A DNA stretch of 64,000 bases from Bacteroides clarus YIT 12056 (GCF_900129655.1 NZ_FQWK01000001.1:1-64000), one strand, 5' to 3'. Positions 16,961 to 27,459 are shown, counted from the stretch's first letter. Program-made: numbers and translations. The notes: generated from the sequence alone by a model not told the origin.

Positions 16961-19306
16961 ATGAATAGCGTATCGAAAGTAAAGATAGCTGTCGGATACA
17001 CTCTGTTGTTAGGAGTGTTGCTTTTTTCCCTGTTCTTCGTGCATAGGGAAATGGAGAATCTTATGCTTTCCGATAATCAGGATGTGCAGTGGACGGACAG
17101 TCTCATCACGCTTCTCAGGGAGAAGGACGCGAACACCATTTACATGTTGCGTGTGCTGAGCGAAACGAGCGACAGTATGGTTTCTACCCGGGAGATAGAG
17201 AGCATCATCGCTACCCGGCAGGATTCGGTCGTTACCAACCGGCGGGTGCAGCGCCGTATCATTACGCATCGCGACACGGTGGTTACCAAGCCCAAGAAGA
17301 AAGGTTTCTTCCGTCGTTTGGGAGAGGTGTTCGTTCCGCCTAAAAAAGATACTGCCATACAGGTAAAGACTTCCCTCGAATATGCTACGGATACGGTGAT
17401 TGATGTCTACAATCCGGTGGACTCCCTGCAAGAAAAGCTGCGTGCCGTGGCGCAGCAGAAGAAAGAGAATAATGCCATTGTACAACGCCGCAGGCGCACT
17501 TTGCAGCGCATGGACAGGATGCTGACCGCCCGTATCGACAGTCTGTTGAAAGGTTATGAACAGGAAACTTTGCAGCGCGCCCGCGAAGAGGCGGAGTATC
17601 AGCAATCCGTGCGCCATCACTCCATTAAGATAATCAGCGGTATCGCGGCCGGCGCTGTGTTGCTTTCCGCCTTTTTCCTGATAGTCATCGGGCGTGACAT
17701 TACGCGCAGCAACCGTTATCGCCGCGAACTGGAAGAAGCCCGCCGCCGTGCCGAAGACTTGCTGGCTACGCGGGAAAAGATGATGCTTGCCATTACCCAC
17801 GACTTTAAGGCGCCGCTCGGCTCCATCATGGGCTATGCCGACCTGCTCTCCCGTCTGACGGTGGACGAACGGCAGCGCTTCTATCTGGATAACATGAAAA
17901 CTTCATCGGAACATCTGTTGAAACTGGTTGTCGATTTGCTTGATTTTCATCGGCTCGACCTTCATAAGGCCGAGATAAACCGGGTTACTTTCCATCCCGC
18001 CCGTCTGCTGGAAGAAATCCATGTCAGCTTCGAACCGCTGACTTCCGCCAAGGGACTGGGCTTACATTGCGATATTGCTCCCGAGTTGGAGAGCACGTAT
18101 ATCAGCGACCCGCTCCGGTTGCGCCAGATTATCAATAACCTGCTTTCCAATGCCGTGAAGTTTACGGACGAGGGCGGCATAACGATAACGGCACGTTACG
18201 AGAACCGCCGGCTGGTCGTTGCCATAGCCGATACGGGCAAAGGTATGGAACCTGCCGACAGGGAACGGATTTTTCAGGAGTTCACCCGTCTGCCCGGCGC
18301 GCAGGGCAAAGAGGGCTTCGGGCTCGGATTGTCCATCGTGCGCATGCTTGTACAGTTACTGGAAGGAACGATTGATGTGGACAGTGTGCCGGGTAAGGGA
18401 AGTACGTTTACATTACGTATCCCTTTGTTCCCCGTGAGGGTATCGGAGAATGCCGGCGGGAAGCGTCAGGAGACGGAAACCGAAGCTTCTTCCGCTCTTT
18501 CCGGGGAAATATCCGTTCCTTCACAACGCTCGCTTCGCGTACTTCTGATTGATGATGACCGTATTCAGCTTACGCTCACCGCGGCCATGCTCCAACATAG
18601 CGGTATCGCTTCGGTGTCGTGCATGCAATTGGATGAATTGCTGGATGCCCTGCGTTCCGATACCTTCGATGTACTGCTTACCGATGTACAGATGCCTGCC
18701 ATAAACGGCTTCGACCTGCTGAAACTGCTGCGGGCGTCGAACCTTTCTCAAGCTCAGACCATTCCTGTGATAGCCGTTACAGCCCGTAGCGACATGAAAC
18801 GGGAGGAGATTAAGGAACACGGTTTTGCCGGTTGTTTGCACAAACCGTTTACGGTAGCGGAGCTTTTCCGGGAACTGAATGCGGAGGGTATCGGACAAGA
18901 GCCTGTTCCTGCCCCGCAATGTGAAGAAGCGGTTGCGGCTGAGGCTTCATCTCCGGAGCTTCCTTATAATTTCTCGGCGCTTACCGCTTTTTCCGGTGAC
19001 GATCCGGAAGCGGCAAAGTCCATTCTTGAGAGTTTCGTCACTGAAACCCGTCTCAATGCCGAACGTTTGCGGCAGGCGGTGGATGCGGCGGACATGGACG
19101 GGGTAGCTGCCGTATCGCACAAAATGATTCCTCTCTTTACGCTGATTGGCGCTACGGAACTGGTGTCGGAACTTAAGATACTGGAAAGCCTGCGCGGCGC
19201 TCCCTTCACTGCCGAACAGGGACAGCGCGCGCTCCGTTCGCTTGCTCTTATCGAGGATATTGTTCGTTTACCGGCACAGACCGATTTGGGTAAGCGGTCG
19301 ATATAA
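16961..19306 (+). CDS. Hybrid sensor histidine kinase with receiver and Hpt domains
   Basis: Phosphorelay kinase of 781 residues. Membrane helices at about 7-27 and 222-244 enclose a periplasmic domain of about 190 residues that is rich in Arg, Lys, Asp and Thr and looks helical. A short cytoplasmic coiled coil leads to the dimerisation domain with His280 in AITHDFKAPLGS. The ATPase domain has DPLRLRQIINNLLSNA, DTGKGM and GFGLGLSI. A receiver follows with phospho-acceptor Asp575, then an Hpt domain with His720 in AVSHKMI. The His-Asp-His order means the last phosphoryl group must go to a separate receiver; the NtrC-type regulator at 11950-13308 is the nearest candidate. Confidence 0.93.
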   Translation: MNSVSKVKIAVGYTLLLGVLLFSLFFVHREMENLMLSDNQDVQWTDSLITLLREKDANTIYMLRVLSETSDSMVSTREIESIIATRQDSVVTNRRVQRRIITHRDTVVTKPKKKGFFRRLGEVFVPPKKDTAIQVKTSLEYATDTVIDVYNPVDSLQEKLRAVAQQKKENNAIVQRRRRTLQRMDRMLTARIDSLLKGYEQETLQRAREEAEYQQSVRHHSIKIISGIAAGAVLLSAFFLIVIGRDITRSNRYRRELEEARRRAEDLLATREKMMLAITHDFKAPLGSIMGYADLLSRLTVDERQRFYLDNMKTSSEHLLKLVVDLLDFHRLDLHKAEINRVTFHPARLLEEIHVSFEPLTSAKGLGLHCDIAPELESTYISDPLRLRQIINNLLSNAVKFTDEGGITITARYENRRLVVAIADTGKGMEPADRERIFQEFTRLPGAQGKEGFGLGLSIVRMLVQLLEGTIDVDSVPGKGSTFTLRIPLFPVRVSENAGGKRQETETEASSALSGEISVPSQRSLRVLLIDDDRIQLTLTAAMLQHSGIASVSCMQLDELLDALRSDTFDVLLTDVQMPAINGFDLLKLLRASNLSQAQTIPVIAVTARSDMKREEIKEHGFAGCLHKPFTVAELFRELNAEGIGQEPVPAPQCEEAVAAEASSPELPYNFSALTAFSGDDPEAAKSILESFVTETRLNAERLRQAVDAADMDGVAAVSHKMIPLFTLIGATELVSELKILESLRGAPFTAEQGQRALRSLALIEDIVRLPAQTDLGKRSI

Positions 19307-19320
19307 GTGGTCATAAACAC

Positions 19321-19333
19321 CGGTGTGTCACAG
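19321..19333 (+). promoter_or_regulatory. CGGTGTGTCACAG box upstream of tamB
   Basis: This 13-mer contains the palindrome TGTGTCACA and recurs without change at 63784-63796, again just upstream of a T-run and a promoter-like element. Here TATTCTTTAG follows at 19340-19349. It is a candidate regulator site shared by tamB and the carbonic anhydrase gene. Confidence 0.4.
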
Positions 19334-19415
19334 TATTTTTATTCTTTAGGAACTTTATCTCGAAATTAATTGTTTACTTTGTACAACTTTTAATAGATGA
19401 CAGTTTGACGTTCCA

Positions 19416-22400
19416 ATGAGAAGAAAATGGTTAAAGGGAGCACTTTGGGTGCTGCTCACTCCTATTATCCTATTTGTAATATTGATGATATTGCTGTATG
19501 TGCCGCCCGTGCAGAATTTTATACGGAAACAGGCTACGGCGATAGCGTCGGATGCTACGGGCATGAATATTTCCGTAGAACGGATTGACCTTCGTTTTCC
19601 CTTGAATCTGCTTGTGCGTGGCGTACAGGTGGTGCAGTCGGAGAACGATGCCGTCGATGTGCAACATCCCGATACCTTGCTGAACCTTGGAAGCCTGAAC
19701 GTGCGCGTGCAGGCGTGGCCTTTGTTGCAAGGCAGGGTAGAGGTGGACGATATTACCTTGCAGCAGGTAGCCGTAAACTCTTCCACCTTGCTGGAAGGTA
19801 TGCGCATCAAAGGAACGCTCGGACGGTTCTTCCTCGAGAGTCACGGCATCGACCTGAAAAAAGAGAATGCCGTGCTGAATAGCGTGGAGTTGAGTAATAC
19901 CCATGTGCAAGTAACACTTGCCGATACTGCCGAGGCTCCGAAAGATACTGTTGAAACCGCCTTGAACTGGCGGATAGCGTTGCACAGCCTGAAACTGAAG
20001 AATGTTTCGGTGGATTTGCAGATGCCGCTCGACTCCATGACGTTGGCTGCCAATATAGGAGATGCAAGCATAGAAGATGCCAATGCCGACCTCAAACGTC
20101 AGTTCTACGGTTGGCGTAAGTTCGCGCTTACGGGTACTGCCGTAAATTACGATTCGGGTACAGCCGCTCCCGTCGAGGGTTTTGACGCTTCGCATATCGC
20201 GTTGCGCGACATTCGTATCGGCATAGATTCGGTGATGTCCTGCGGCCGCGACATGAACGCCGTTATCCGCGAGTTCTCCATGTACGACCGTTCGGGACTG
20301 ACTGTAACTTCTCTGACCGGACGCCTGTTTGCCGATTCAACCCTTATCCGCGTGCCCCATTTGCAACTTACGACCCCGCATAGTGAAATGAACCTGACGG
20401 CGCAGACCTATTGGAAACTTGTCGATATACCTACTACCGGACGTCTGTCTGCCCGCTTTAATGCCAATATCGGCAAACAGGATGTACTGCTCTTTGCAGG
20501 CGGATTGCCCGAAACCTTTAAAGAGGCTTATCCTTTCCGGCCGCTGGTGATTCATGCCGGTACGGAAGGGAACTTGAAGCAAATGCAGATTTCACGTTTC
20601 ACCGCTGAATTGCCGGGCGCTTTCTCGTTGAGCGGCGGCGGTGAGTTGTGGAACCTTACGGACAGCTTGAGGCGTAGCGGAGAGCTTGATTTTGAAATGC
20701 AGACGCAAGACCTTAATTTCCTGACCGGACTTACCGGGGTAACTCCCGACGGCTCTATCGTTGTGCCCGACAGTATGAATCTCGTGGCGCGTTTCGGTCT
20801 TGACGGGCCGCAATGCAACGCGCTTCTGAAAGTAAAGGAAGGCAAAGGCAGTCTGGATTTGGATGCCGCCTACAACTTGTCTACCGAGGCCTATCATGCA
20901 GACCTCGCTATAGATGCTTTGCAACTCCATCATTTCCTGCCTAAAGACTCTGTTTATACACTTACGGCCCATGTTTCCGCCAAAGGCCAGGGAGTGGATA
21001 TCGCTTCTCATAAGACAATGGCGCGCATAGAGGCCAAGCTGGCGGAATTGCAGTATGCCCGTTGGAATATATCGGGCGTGGATTTGAATGCGGGTTTGAA
21101 GTCATCGGTGGCTTCAGTGCGACTGACGAGTGATAATGAGTTATTGAAGATGCAGTCCGAGGCCGACTTACGTCTCGACCGCAAATACATGGACGGCAAG
21201 CTGAATATGAATGTCGAGGAGCTGGACTTATATAAACTGGGCGTTGCCCCCAAGCCTTTGGAACATTCGGTTGCGTTTAATCTGGGTGCGGAAGCGCGCC
21301 ACGATTCCATTAAGTTGCGGATGGATGCCGGCGATATGGACTTGCAGTTCCGTGCCCGCAGCACTTTGAAGGAGCTGTTGGAACAATCGGACGAGTTCGT
21401 CGCCATTCTTATGAAGCAGATAGATGAAAGGCGGCTGGACCATGCGGCTTTGCGTCGGGTGTTGCCTTCGGCAGGCATGCAGCTGACGGCGGGACAGTCT
21501 AATCCGGTCAGCTATTTCCTGAAAACAAAAGATGTGACGTTCAATGACTTTACCCTTCGTTTCGGTACCACGCCGACGCGGGGTATCAACGGGCGGACTG
21601 CTGTGCATGGATTGCGTGTGGACTCGTTGCAACTCGATACGATTTTCTTTACCGTGAAGCAGGATACCTCCCGGATGATGCTGCAAAGCGGGGTGATTAA
21701 CGGGCCGAAGAACCCGCAGTTTGTGTTCCGGAGTACGCTGACAGGCGAGATTCGGAGTGAAGACGCCGAACTGACCGTAAATTATGTGGACGGTGAGGGG
21801 CAGACAGGAGTGCTGTTCGGTATAAATGCCCGCCCGCTGACCGAAGGACACGGCAAAGGCAACGGAGTATTGCTGAATCTGACACCTGCCGAACCGGTTA
21901 TCGCATACCGTAAGTTCCATTTCGTAGATAACAGTAACTGGATATATCTGCATAAGAATATGCGTGTCTATGCCAATATCGATATGGATAGCGACAACGG
22001 CTTATGTTTCCGTATGCAGTCGGACAAGAACGACAGTATCTCGTTGCAGAATATGAACGTGGAATTAAGCCGCTTCCAGTTGGGAGAATTAAGCGAAGTG
22101 CTTCCTTATATGCCCAGACTGACCGGCTTGTTCTCCGCCGAAGCACAGTATATACAGACTCCTACTTCCTTACAAGTGTCCGCCGAAGCCAGCATCAATG
22201 AACTGACTTACGAGCGGCAACATGTAGGAGACATCGGTATGGGCGCCACATGGCTGCCGGGAGATAAAGGCGCTACGCATTATCTGAATACGTATTTCAG
22301 TTACGACAATCAGGAAGTGCTGACCGCAGACGGTATACTGACGCAAAAGAATGGCAGGGATACGCTGGAAGTGACCACCTCTTTTGAGCATTTCCCGATG

Positions 22401-23957
22401 AAGATTGCCAATGCCTTTATTCCCGACCAAATGGTTTCCTTCACCGGCGACCTTGACGGCGGAATGTATATCTACGGACCGTTGGAGAAACCCAAGATGC
22501 ACGGAGATGTTACACTGGACAGCGTATCGGTATATGCGCGTCAGGCAGGAGCCCGCTACTGGTTCGACGACCGCCCCGTACAGATTAAAGATAATCAACT
22601 GATATTCGATAAGTTCGCTATCTATACCACCAGTAAGAATCCGTTCACCATTAACGGTAAGGTGGATTTCCGTAATCTGGAACGCCCTACGGCGGATTTG
22701 AAATTGCTGGCAGAGAACTATACGCTGCTGGATGCGCCGCGTACCCGCGAAAGTCTCATTTACGGCAAGGTATTTGTCGATTTGAACGCAACGGTACGAG
22801 GGCCTTTGGATGCCTTGACCATGCGCGGCAATATGAATCTGTTGGGAAATACGGATGTGACCTATGTGCTCACCGACTCGCCGCTGACGGTGGAAGACCG
22901 TCTTGAAGGCCTGGTTACCTTTACTTCCTTTGCGGACACGACCTCGGTGAGTGCGGATGAGGCCCCTGCCATGTCTTTGGGCGGTATGGATATGATTATG
23001 TCCGTGCATATAGACAATGCCGTACGCCTTCGTGCCGATTTGAGCCCCGACCGCAGTAAGTTTATAGAGTTGGAAGGCGGTGGGGACTTGAATATGCAAT
23101 ACACTCCGCAAGGCGATATAAGCCTTACCGGACGCTATACGCTTTCGGGCGGAATCATGAAGTATTCGCTTCCTATCATTCCGTTGAAGGAATTCCAGAT
23201 TAACAACGGAAGTTATGTGGACTGGCGCGGCGACCCGATGAACCCGACATTGAACCTGAAAGCGACGGAGCGTATGCGCGCTTCGGTAGCCGACGGTGAC
23301 GACGGCGGTTCGCGCGTGGTAAACTTCGATGTGTCCATAGCCATAAAGAACCGGCTTGACGCTCCCGAACTTATCTTCGATATAACGGCGCCGGATGACG
23401 CCGCCATCGAGAACGAGTTGCAGGCTATGGGTACTGAGGAGCGTAGTAAACAGGCCATTGCCATGCTGGCGACCGGTGTTTATATGAATAGCGGTGTCAA
23501 AGGTGGCGGATTCTCTATGGGTAGCGCTCTGAACAGCGTTATCCAAAGTCAGATCAACTCATTGGCGGGTTCGGCTTTCCAAAGCATTAATGCAAGTTTC
23601 ACGATGGGTATGGAAGACCGTACGGCTGCCGAAACGGGAGATAAGCAAACGGATTATAGCTTCCGCTATTCGCAACGCCTTTTCAACGACCGTGTGCAGA
23701 TTGTTATCGGCGGTAAAGTAACAACGGGCGCCAATGCCACGAATGATGCGGAATCGTTTATCGATAATATTTCGCTGGAGTACAGGTTGGATACGTCCGG
23801 TACGCGCTATGTCCGTGTGTTCTATGACAAGAACTACGAAAGCGTGCTCGACGGGGAAATAACGGAAACCGGAGTCGGTCTTGTGCTTCGCCGTAAGATG
23901 GACCGTCTGGGCGAACTCTTTATCTTCAGGAAAAAGAAGAAACAAACTGTAGAATGA
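19416..23957 (+). CDS. tamB: TamB-like translocation/assembly module protein (DUF490 family)
   Basis: Very large envelope protein of 1513 residues anchored by an N-terminal membrane helix (about 9-27) after a basic MRRKWLKG start. The body is a long series of beta-strand repeats, as expected for the lipid-transporting beta-taco of AsmA/TamB proteins. The C-terminal TamB/DUF490 domain occupies roughly 1150-1510, with segments such as GRYTLSGGIMKYSLP and a Gly-rich end. It is thought to span the periplasm and move phospholipid or help outer-membrane proteins fold. Its stop and the start of the TamA-like partner gene are one base apart, so the two are translationally coupled. Confidence 0.92.
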   Translation: MRRKWLKGALWVLLTPIILFVILMILLYVPPVQNFIRKQATAIASDATGMNISVERIDLRFPLNLLVRGVQVVQSENDAVDVQHPDTLLNLGSLNVRVQAWPLLQGRVEVDDITLQQVAVNSSTLLEGMRIKGTLGRFFLESHGIDLKKENAVLNSVELSNTHVQVTLADTAEAPKDTVETALNWRIALHSLKLKNVSVDLQMPLDSMTLAANIGDASIEDANADLKRQFYGWRKFALTGTAVNYDSGTAAPVEGFDASHIALRDIRIGIDSVMSCGRDMNAVIREFSMYDRSGLTVTSLTGRLFADSTLIRVPHLQLTTPHSEMNLTAQTYWKLVDIPTTGRLSARFNANIGKQDVLLFAGGLPETFKEAYPFRPLVIHAGTEGNLKQMQISRFTAELPGAFSLSGGGELWNLTDSLRRSGELDFEMQTQDLNFLTGLTGVTPDGSIVVPDSMNLVARFGLDGPQCNALLKVKEGKGSLDLDAAYNLSTEAYHADLAIDALQLHHFLPKDSVYTLTAHVSAKGQGVDIASHKTMARIEAKLAELQYARWNISGVDLNAGLKSSVASVRLTSDNELLKMQSEADLRLDRKYMDGKLNMNVEELDLYKLGVAPKPLEHSVAFNLGAEARHDSIKLRMDAGDMDLQFRARSTLKELLEQSDEFVAILMKQIDERRLDHAALRRVLPSAGMQLTAGQSNPVSYFLKTKDVTFNDFTLRFGTTPTRGINGRTAVHGLRVDSLQLDTIFFTVKQDTSRMMLQSGVINGPKNPQFVFRSTLTGEIRSEDAELTVNYVDGEGQTGVLFGINARPLTEGHGKGNGVLLNLTPAEPVIAYRKFHFVDNSNWIYLHKNMRVYANIDMDSDNGLCFRMQSDKNDSISLQNMNVELSRFQLGELSEVLPYMPRLTGLFSAEAQYIQTPTSLQVSAEASINELTYERQHVGDIGMGATWLPGDKGATHYLNTYFSYDNQEVLTADGILTQKNGRDTLEVTTSFEHFPMKIANAFIPDQMVSFTGDLDGGMYIYGPLEKPKMHGDVTLDSVSVYARQAGARYWFDDRPVQIKDNQLIFDKFAIYTTSKNPFTINGKVDFRNLERPTADLKLLAENYTLLDAPRTRESLIYGKVFVDLNATVRGPLDALTMRGNMNLLGNTDVTYVLTDSPLTVEDRLEGLVTFTSFADTTSVSADEAPAMSLGGMDMIMSVHIDNAVRLRADLSPDRSKFIELEGGGDLNMQYTPQGDISLTGRYTLSGGIMKYSLPIIPLKEFQINNGSYVDWRGDPMNPTLNLKATERMRASVADGDDGGSRVVNFDVSIAIKNRLDAPELIFDITAPDDAAIENELQAMGTEERSKQAIAMLATGVYMNSGVKGGGFSMGSALNSVIQSQINSLAGSAFQSINASFTMGMEDRTAAETGDKQTDYSFRYSQRLFNDRVQIVIGGKVTTGANATNDAESFIDNISLEYRLDTSGTRYVRVFYDKNYESVLDGEITETGVGLVLRRKMDRLGELFIFRKKKKQTVE

Positions 23958-23958
23958 T

Positions 23959-26313
23959 ATGAAACGACTGATATTATATATAGCGGGTATACTGTTTCTG
24001 GCAGGATGTTCCACAACCAAGCATTTGCCGGAAGGTGAAATCCTGTATACGGGACAAAAAACGATGATTGTCGAGAACCGTAGCAAGACTCCGGTAGGCG
24101 AAACCGCCATGGAAGAGGTGGAAGCTGCGCTGGCCACTGCTCCGAACAACTCTTTGTTGGGCAGTTCCAGTATCCGCATACCGTTCCCTGTGGGATTATG
24201 GATCTACAATGGATTTGTGAAATATGAGAAGGGGTTTGGAAAGTGGATATTCAACCGCTTTGCTGCAAAGCCGGTATTGATGTCGTCCGTCAATCCTGAT
24301 ATCAGGCAGAAGGCTGCTGCTAATCTGTTGCGGGACTACGGCTACTTCAACGGTACGGTCAGTTATAAGACGTTTGTAAATCCGAAAGATTCATTAAAGG
24401 CGAAGCTGCAATATACGGTGGACATGCGTAATCCTTATTTTATCGATACGGTCTACTACCACGGTTTCAGTGAACGTACGTCGCGCATTATGAATATGAG
24501 CCGCCGCCGTTCGCTCATCAGTCCGGGAGAACAGTTTAATGTGACCGACCTCGACGGAGAGCGTACTCGTATCAGTACTTTGCTGCGTAATGTAGGGTGC
24601 TATTATTTCCGTCCCGACTATCTGACTTATCAGGCTGATACGACTTTAGTGCCCGGCGGCCATGTCGTGATGCGTATGGTGCCTGCTCCCGGTATGCCTT
24701 CTGTCGCCGAAAAACCGTTTTATGTGGGCAGTAAAGCATTCCACCTCTATGGCAAGCATGGCGAGGCTCCTAACGACAGCATGGATTATAAGGGACTGCG
24801 CATCTATTATCATGATAAATTGCGGGTACGTCCCAACATGATTTACAGGTGGCTCAACTATCAGGCATATCGTCAGAAACGTCAGGTGCAGGACAGTACG
24901 GGTATCTCCCGCAGACGTTCCATGCAAAGCCTTTACAGTTTATATCGTCAGACCCGTGTGCAGGAGCGTTTGAATAATGTGGGTATCTTCCGCTATCTCG
25001 AAATGCAGTATACTCCGCGCGATACGACATTCGCGTGTGATACGCTGGATGTGAATATCCATGCGGCTCTCGACAAACCCTACGATGCCGAACTGGATTT
25101 CAACGTGAAGATGAAAAGTAATAACCAGACCGGACCGGGAGCTTCGTTCACCGTAACGAAAAACAACGTGTTTGGCGGTGGTGAGGCATGGAATGTGAAG
25201 CTGGACGGTTCGTATGAGTGGCAGACGGGTAAAGACCGGTCTTCATTGATGAACAGTTATGAGGTGGGATTGTCTACTTCGCTGATGTTCCCACGTGTGG
25301 TCTTTCCCCGTTTCGGCGATAAGGAGTACGACTTTCCGGCCACTACCACCTTCAAGTTGTACATCGACCAGTTGAACCGCGCCAAGTATTATAAACTGTT
25401 GGCGTTTGGTGGAAACGCTACGTATGATTTCCAGCCGAAGCGTACGACCAAACATAGTTTCACGCCGTTTAAACTTACGTTTAATGTGCTTCGTAACCCG
25501 ACGGAAGCCTTTAAGGAATTGCAGGCGGAGAATCCTGCGCTCTACGTCAGTCTGCGCGACCAGTTTATCCCTGTCATGGAATATATGTACACGTATGATA
25601 ACGCTTCTTTACAACGTGTGCGCAATCCCATTTGGTGGCAGACGACGGTAAGCTCGGCAGGTAATCTGACTTCGTGTATTTATCGTGTCTTCGGCAAACC
25701 GTTCAGCGAGAAGGATAAAAAACTGCTGGGTGTACCTTTTGCGCAGTTCCTGAAGGTTAACAGTGAATTCCGCTATCACTATAAGATAGATAAAAACCAG
25801 ATGATCGCTTCACGCATTGCCGGAGGAGTGATATGGTCGTACGGAAATGCGCTGTCGGCTCCTTATACCGAGCAGTTCTATATCGGCGGCGCCAACAGCG
25901 TACGTGCTTTCTCCGCCCGCAGCATAGGCCCGGGCGGTTATGCTCCGGATAAGGAAAGTAAGTATTCTTTCATCAACCATGTGGGCGACATACGTATGGA
26001 AGCTAATGTTGAGTATCGTTTCCGTATCATCGGCGACTTGCATGGAGCGGTGTTTTTGGATGCCGGTAATGTGTGGCTGATGCGTAAGGATGATTCCCGC
26101 CCCGGTGGAGAACTTACTTTAAAGAACTTTGCCAAACAGGTGGCTTTGGGTACGGGAGCGGGTTTGCGCTATGATATGGATTTTCTGGTGTTCCGTTTGG
26201 ACTGCGGAGTAGGACTGCACGACCCGTATGATACCGGTAAGTCGGGATACTACAATATTCCTAAGTTCAAGGACAGTCTTGCTTTGCATTTCGCTATCGG
26301 TTATCCGTTCTAA
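23959..26313 (+). CDS. TamA/BamA-like outer-membrane lipoprotein (TamL type)
   Basis: Omp85-family outer-membrane protein of 784 residues. It carries a lipoprotein signal ending at Cys16 (LFLAGC), the feature that separates the Bacteroidetes TamL form from proteobacterial TamA. POTRA-like domains fill about 25-370, and the C-terminal 16-strand barrel domain (bacterial surface antigen) fills the rest, with the lid-loop motif VRAF/FYIGGANSVRAFSAR near 643-655. It partners with the upstream TamB in assembly of outer-membrane components. Confidence 0.9.
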   Translation: MKRLILYIAGILFLAGCSTTKHLPEGEILYTGQKTMIVENRSKTPVGETAMEEVEAALATAPNNSLLGSSSIRIPFPVGLWIYNGFVKYEKGFGKWIFNRFAAKPVLMSSVNPDIRQKAAANLLRDYGYFNGTVSYKTFVNPKDSLKAKLQYTVDMRNPYFIDTVYYHGFSERTSRIMNMSRRRSLISPGEQFNVTDLDGERTRISTLLRNVGCYYFRPDYLTYQADTTLVPGGHVVMRMVPAPGMPSVAEKPFYVGSKAFHLYGKHGEAPNDSMDYKGLRIYYHDKLRVRPNMIYRWLNYQAYRQKRQVQDSTGISRRRSMQSLYSLYRQTRVQERLNNVGIFRYLEMQYTPRDTTFACDTLDVNIHAALDKPYDAELDFNVKMKSNNQTGPGASFTVTKNNVFGGGEAWNVKLDGSYEWQTGKDRSSLMNSYEVGLSTSLMFPRVVFPRFGDKEYDFPATTTFKLYIDQLNRAKYYKLLAFGGNATYDFQPKRTTKHSFTPFKLTFNVLRNPTEAFKELQAENPALYVSLRDQFIPVMEYMYTYDNASLQRVRNPIWWQTTVSSAGNLTSCIYRVFGKPFSEKDKKLLGVPFAQFLKVNSEFRYHYKIDKNQMIASRIAGGVIWSYGNALSAPYTEQFYIGGANSVRAFSARSIGPGGYAPDKESKYSFINHVGDIRMEANVEYRFRIIGDLHGAVFLDAGNVWLMRKDDSRPGGELTLKNFAKQVALGTGAGLRYDMDFLVFRLDCGVGLHDPYDTGKSGYYNIPKFKDSLALHFAIGYPF

Positions 26314-26459
26314 GAGATTCTGCCGGCTTTGCAGACAATAGTGAATCGTATTTGCCCAAAAACGGACTCAATGCGGAAGTACCGGTCAATAAGGTGGAGT
26401 TTTGTACGATTATAGAAAAGAATGGACTAAAATCTCCCCTTTTCTGATATAAATTTTAC

Positions 26460-26467
26460 TACTTTTG
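26460..26467 (+). promoter_or_regulatory. Promoter -7 element of the nucleotidyltransferase gene
   Basis: TACTTTTG matches TAnnTTTG and lies 48 nt before the ATG at 26516. A T-rich stretch about 16-20 nt upstream could serve as the -33 region. Confidence 0.6.
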
Positions 26468-26515
26468 CATCTGTTATCAACCATGATACACTAACCTTTT
26501 TAAATAATAACTAAT

Positions 26516-27427
26516 ATGAAACCAACTTTATTCTTATTGGCAGCCGGTATGGGCAGCCGGTACGGTGGCTTGAAACAGTTAGATGGACTGGGCCCCAATG
26601 GCGAAACTATTATGGATTATTCTATTTACGATGCTATCAATGCCGGATTCGGTAAGCTCGTTTTCGTTATCCGTAAAGACTTTGAGCAGGACTTCCGCGA
26701 TAAAATCATTTCCAAATACGAAGGACATATTCCGTGCGAACTGGTGTTCCAGGAACTGGATGCGCTTCCCGAAGGATTTACTTGCCCGGCAGACCGTACC
26801 AAACCATGGGGTACTAACCATGCCGTAATGATGGGCGCCGATGTGATAAAGGAACCGTTCGCCGTTATCAATTGCGATGATTTCTACGGTCGCGATTCTT
26901 TCCGGGTAATGGGTAAATTCTTGTCAGAACTTCCCGATGGTTCCAAGAATAAATATTCGATGGTGGGTTTCCGTATTGGAAATACATTAAGTGAAAGCGG
27001 CACGGTATCTCGCGGTCTTTGCGGTACGGATGCCGATAATCTGCTGACTTCCGTTGTAGAACGTACCAAGATTCAACGTATGGACGGTGAGGTGAAGTAT
27101 ATCGATGATAATGGCGAGTGGACTGCTACTCCCGACACTACTCCGGTCAGCATGAATTTCTGGGGTTTTACTCCCGACTATTTTGCTTATAGCCAGGAGT
27201 TCTTTAAGACATTCCTCAGTGATCCGAAGAATATGGAAAATTTGAAGAGCGAATTCTTTATTCCTTTGATGGTGGATAAACTGATTAATGACGGTACTGC
27301 TACGGTAGAGGTACTCGATACGAACAGTAAATGGTTCGGCGTGACTTATCCGGAAGACCGTCAGAGTGTGGTTGATAAGATTCAGGCGTTGGTAGATGCC
27401 GGAGAATATCCCGCTAAGTTATTCTAA
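26516..27427 (+). CDS. Sugar nucleotidyltransferase-like protein
   Basis: Cytoplasmic NTP-transferase of 303 residues with a GT-A Rossmann fold. The nucleotide-binding signature LAAGMGSRYGGLKQLDGLGP is at about 8-27, where Gly-x-Gly-x-Arg contacts the NTP. INCDDFYGRD near 120 provides the metal-binding Asp. The family covers glucose-1-phosphate thymidylyl/uridylyl transferases and relatives, but no acceptor-specific motif lets me choose, and no sugar genes are nearby. It stands alone between its own promoter and a strong terminator. Confidence 0.85.
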   Translation: MKPTLFLLAAGMGSRYGGLKQLDGLGPNGETIMDYSIYDAINAGFGKLVFVIRKDFEQDFRDKIISKYEGHIPCELVFQELDALPEGFTCPADRTKPWGTNHAVMMGADVIKEPFAVINCDDFYGRDSFRVMGKFLSELPDGSKNKYSMVGFRIGNTLSESGTVSRGLCGTDADNLLTSVVERTKIQRMDGEVKYIDDNGEWTATPDTTPVSMNFWGFTPDYFAYSQEFFKTFLSDPKNMENLKSEFFIPLMVDKLINDGTATVEVLDTNSKWFGVTYPEDRQSVVDKIQALVDAGEYPAKLF

Positions 27428-27459
27428 GGGAATATCCGAGCGGTTTACTTTATAAAAAT

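Noticed and set aside
22170..23546. 458-residue antisense ORF inside tamB
   Set aside because: It has no promoter, no recognisable motif, and a composition that mirrors the tamB codons.
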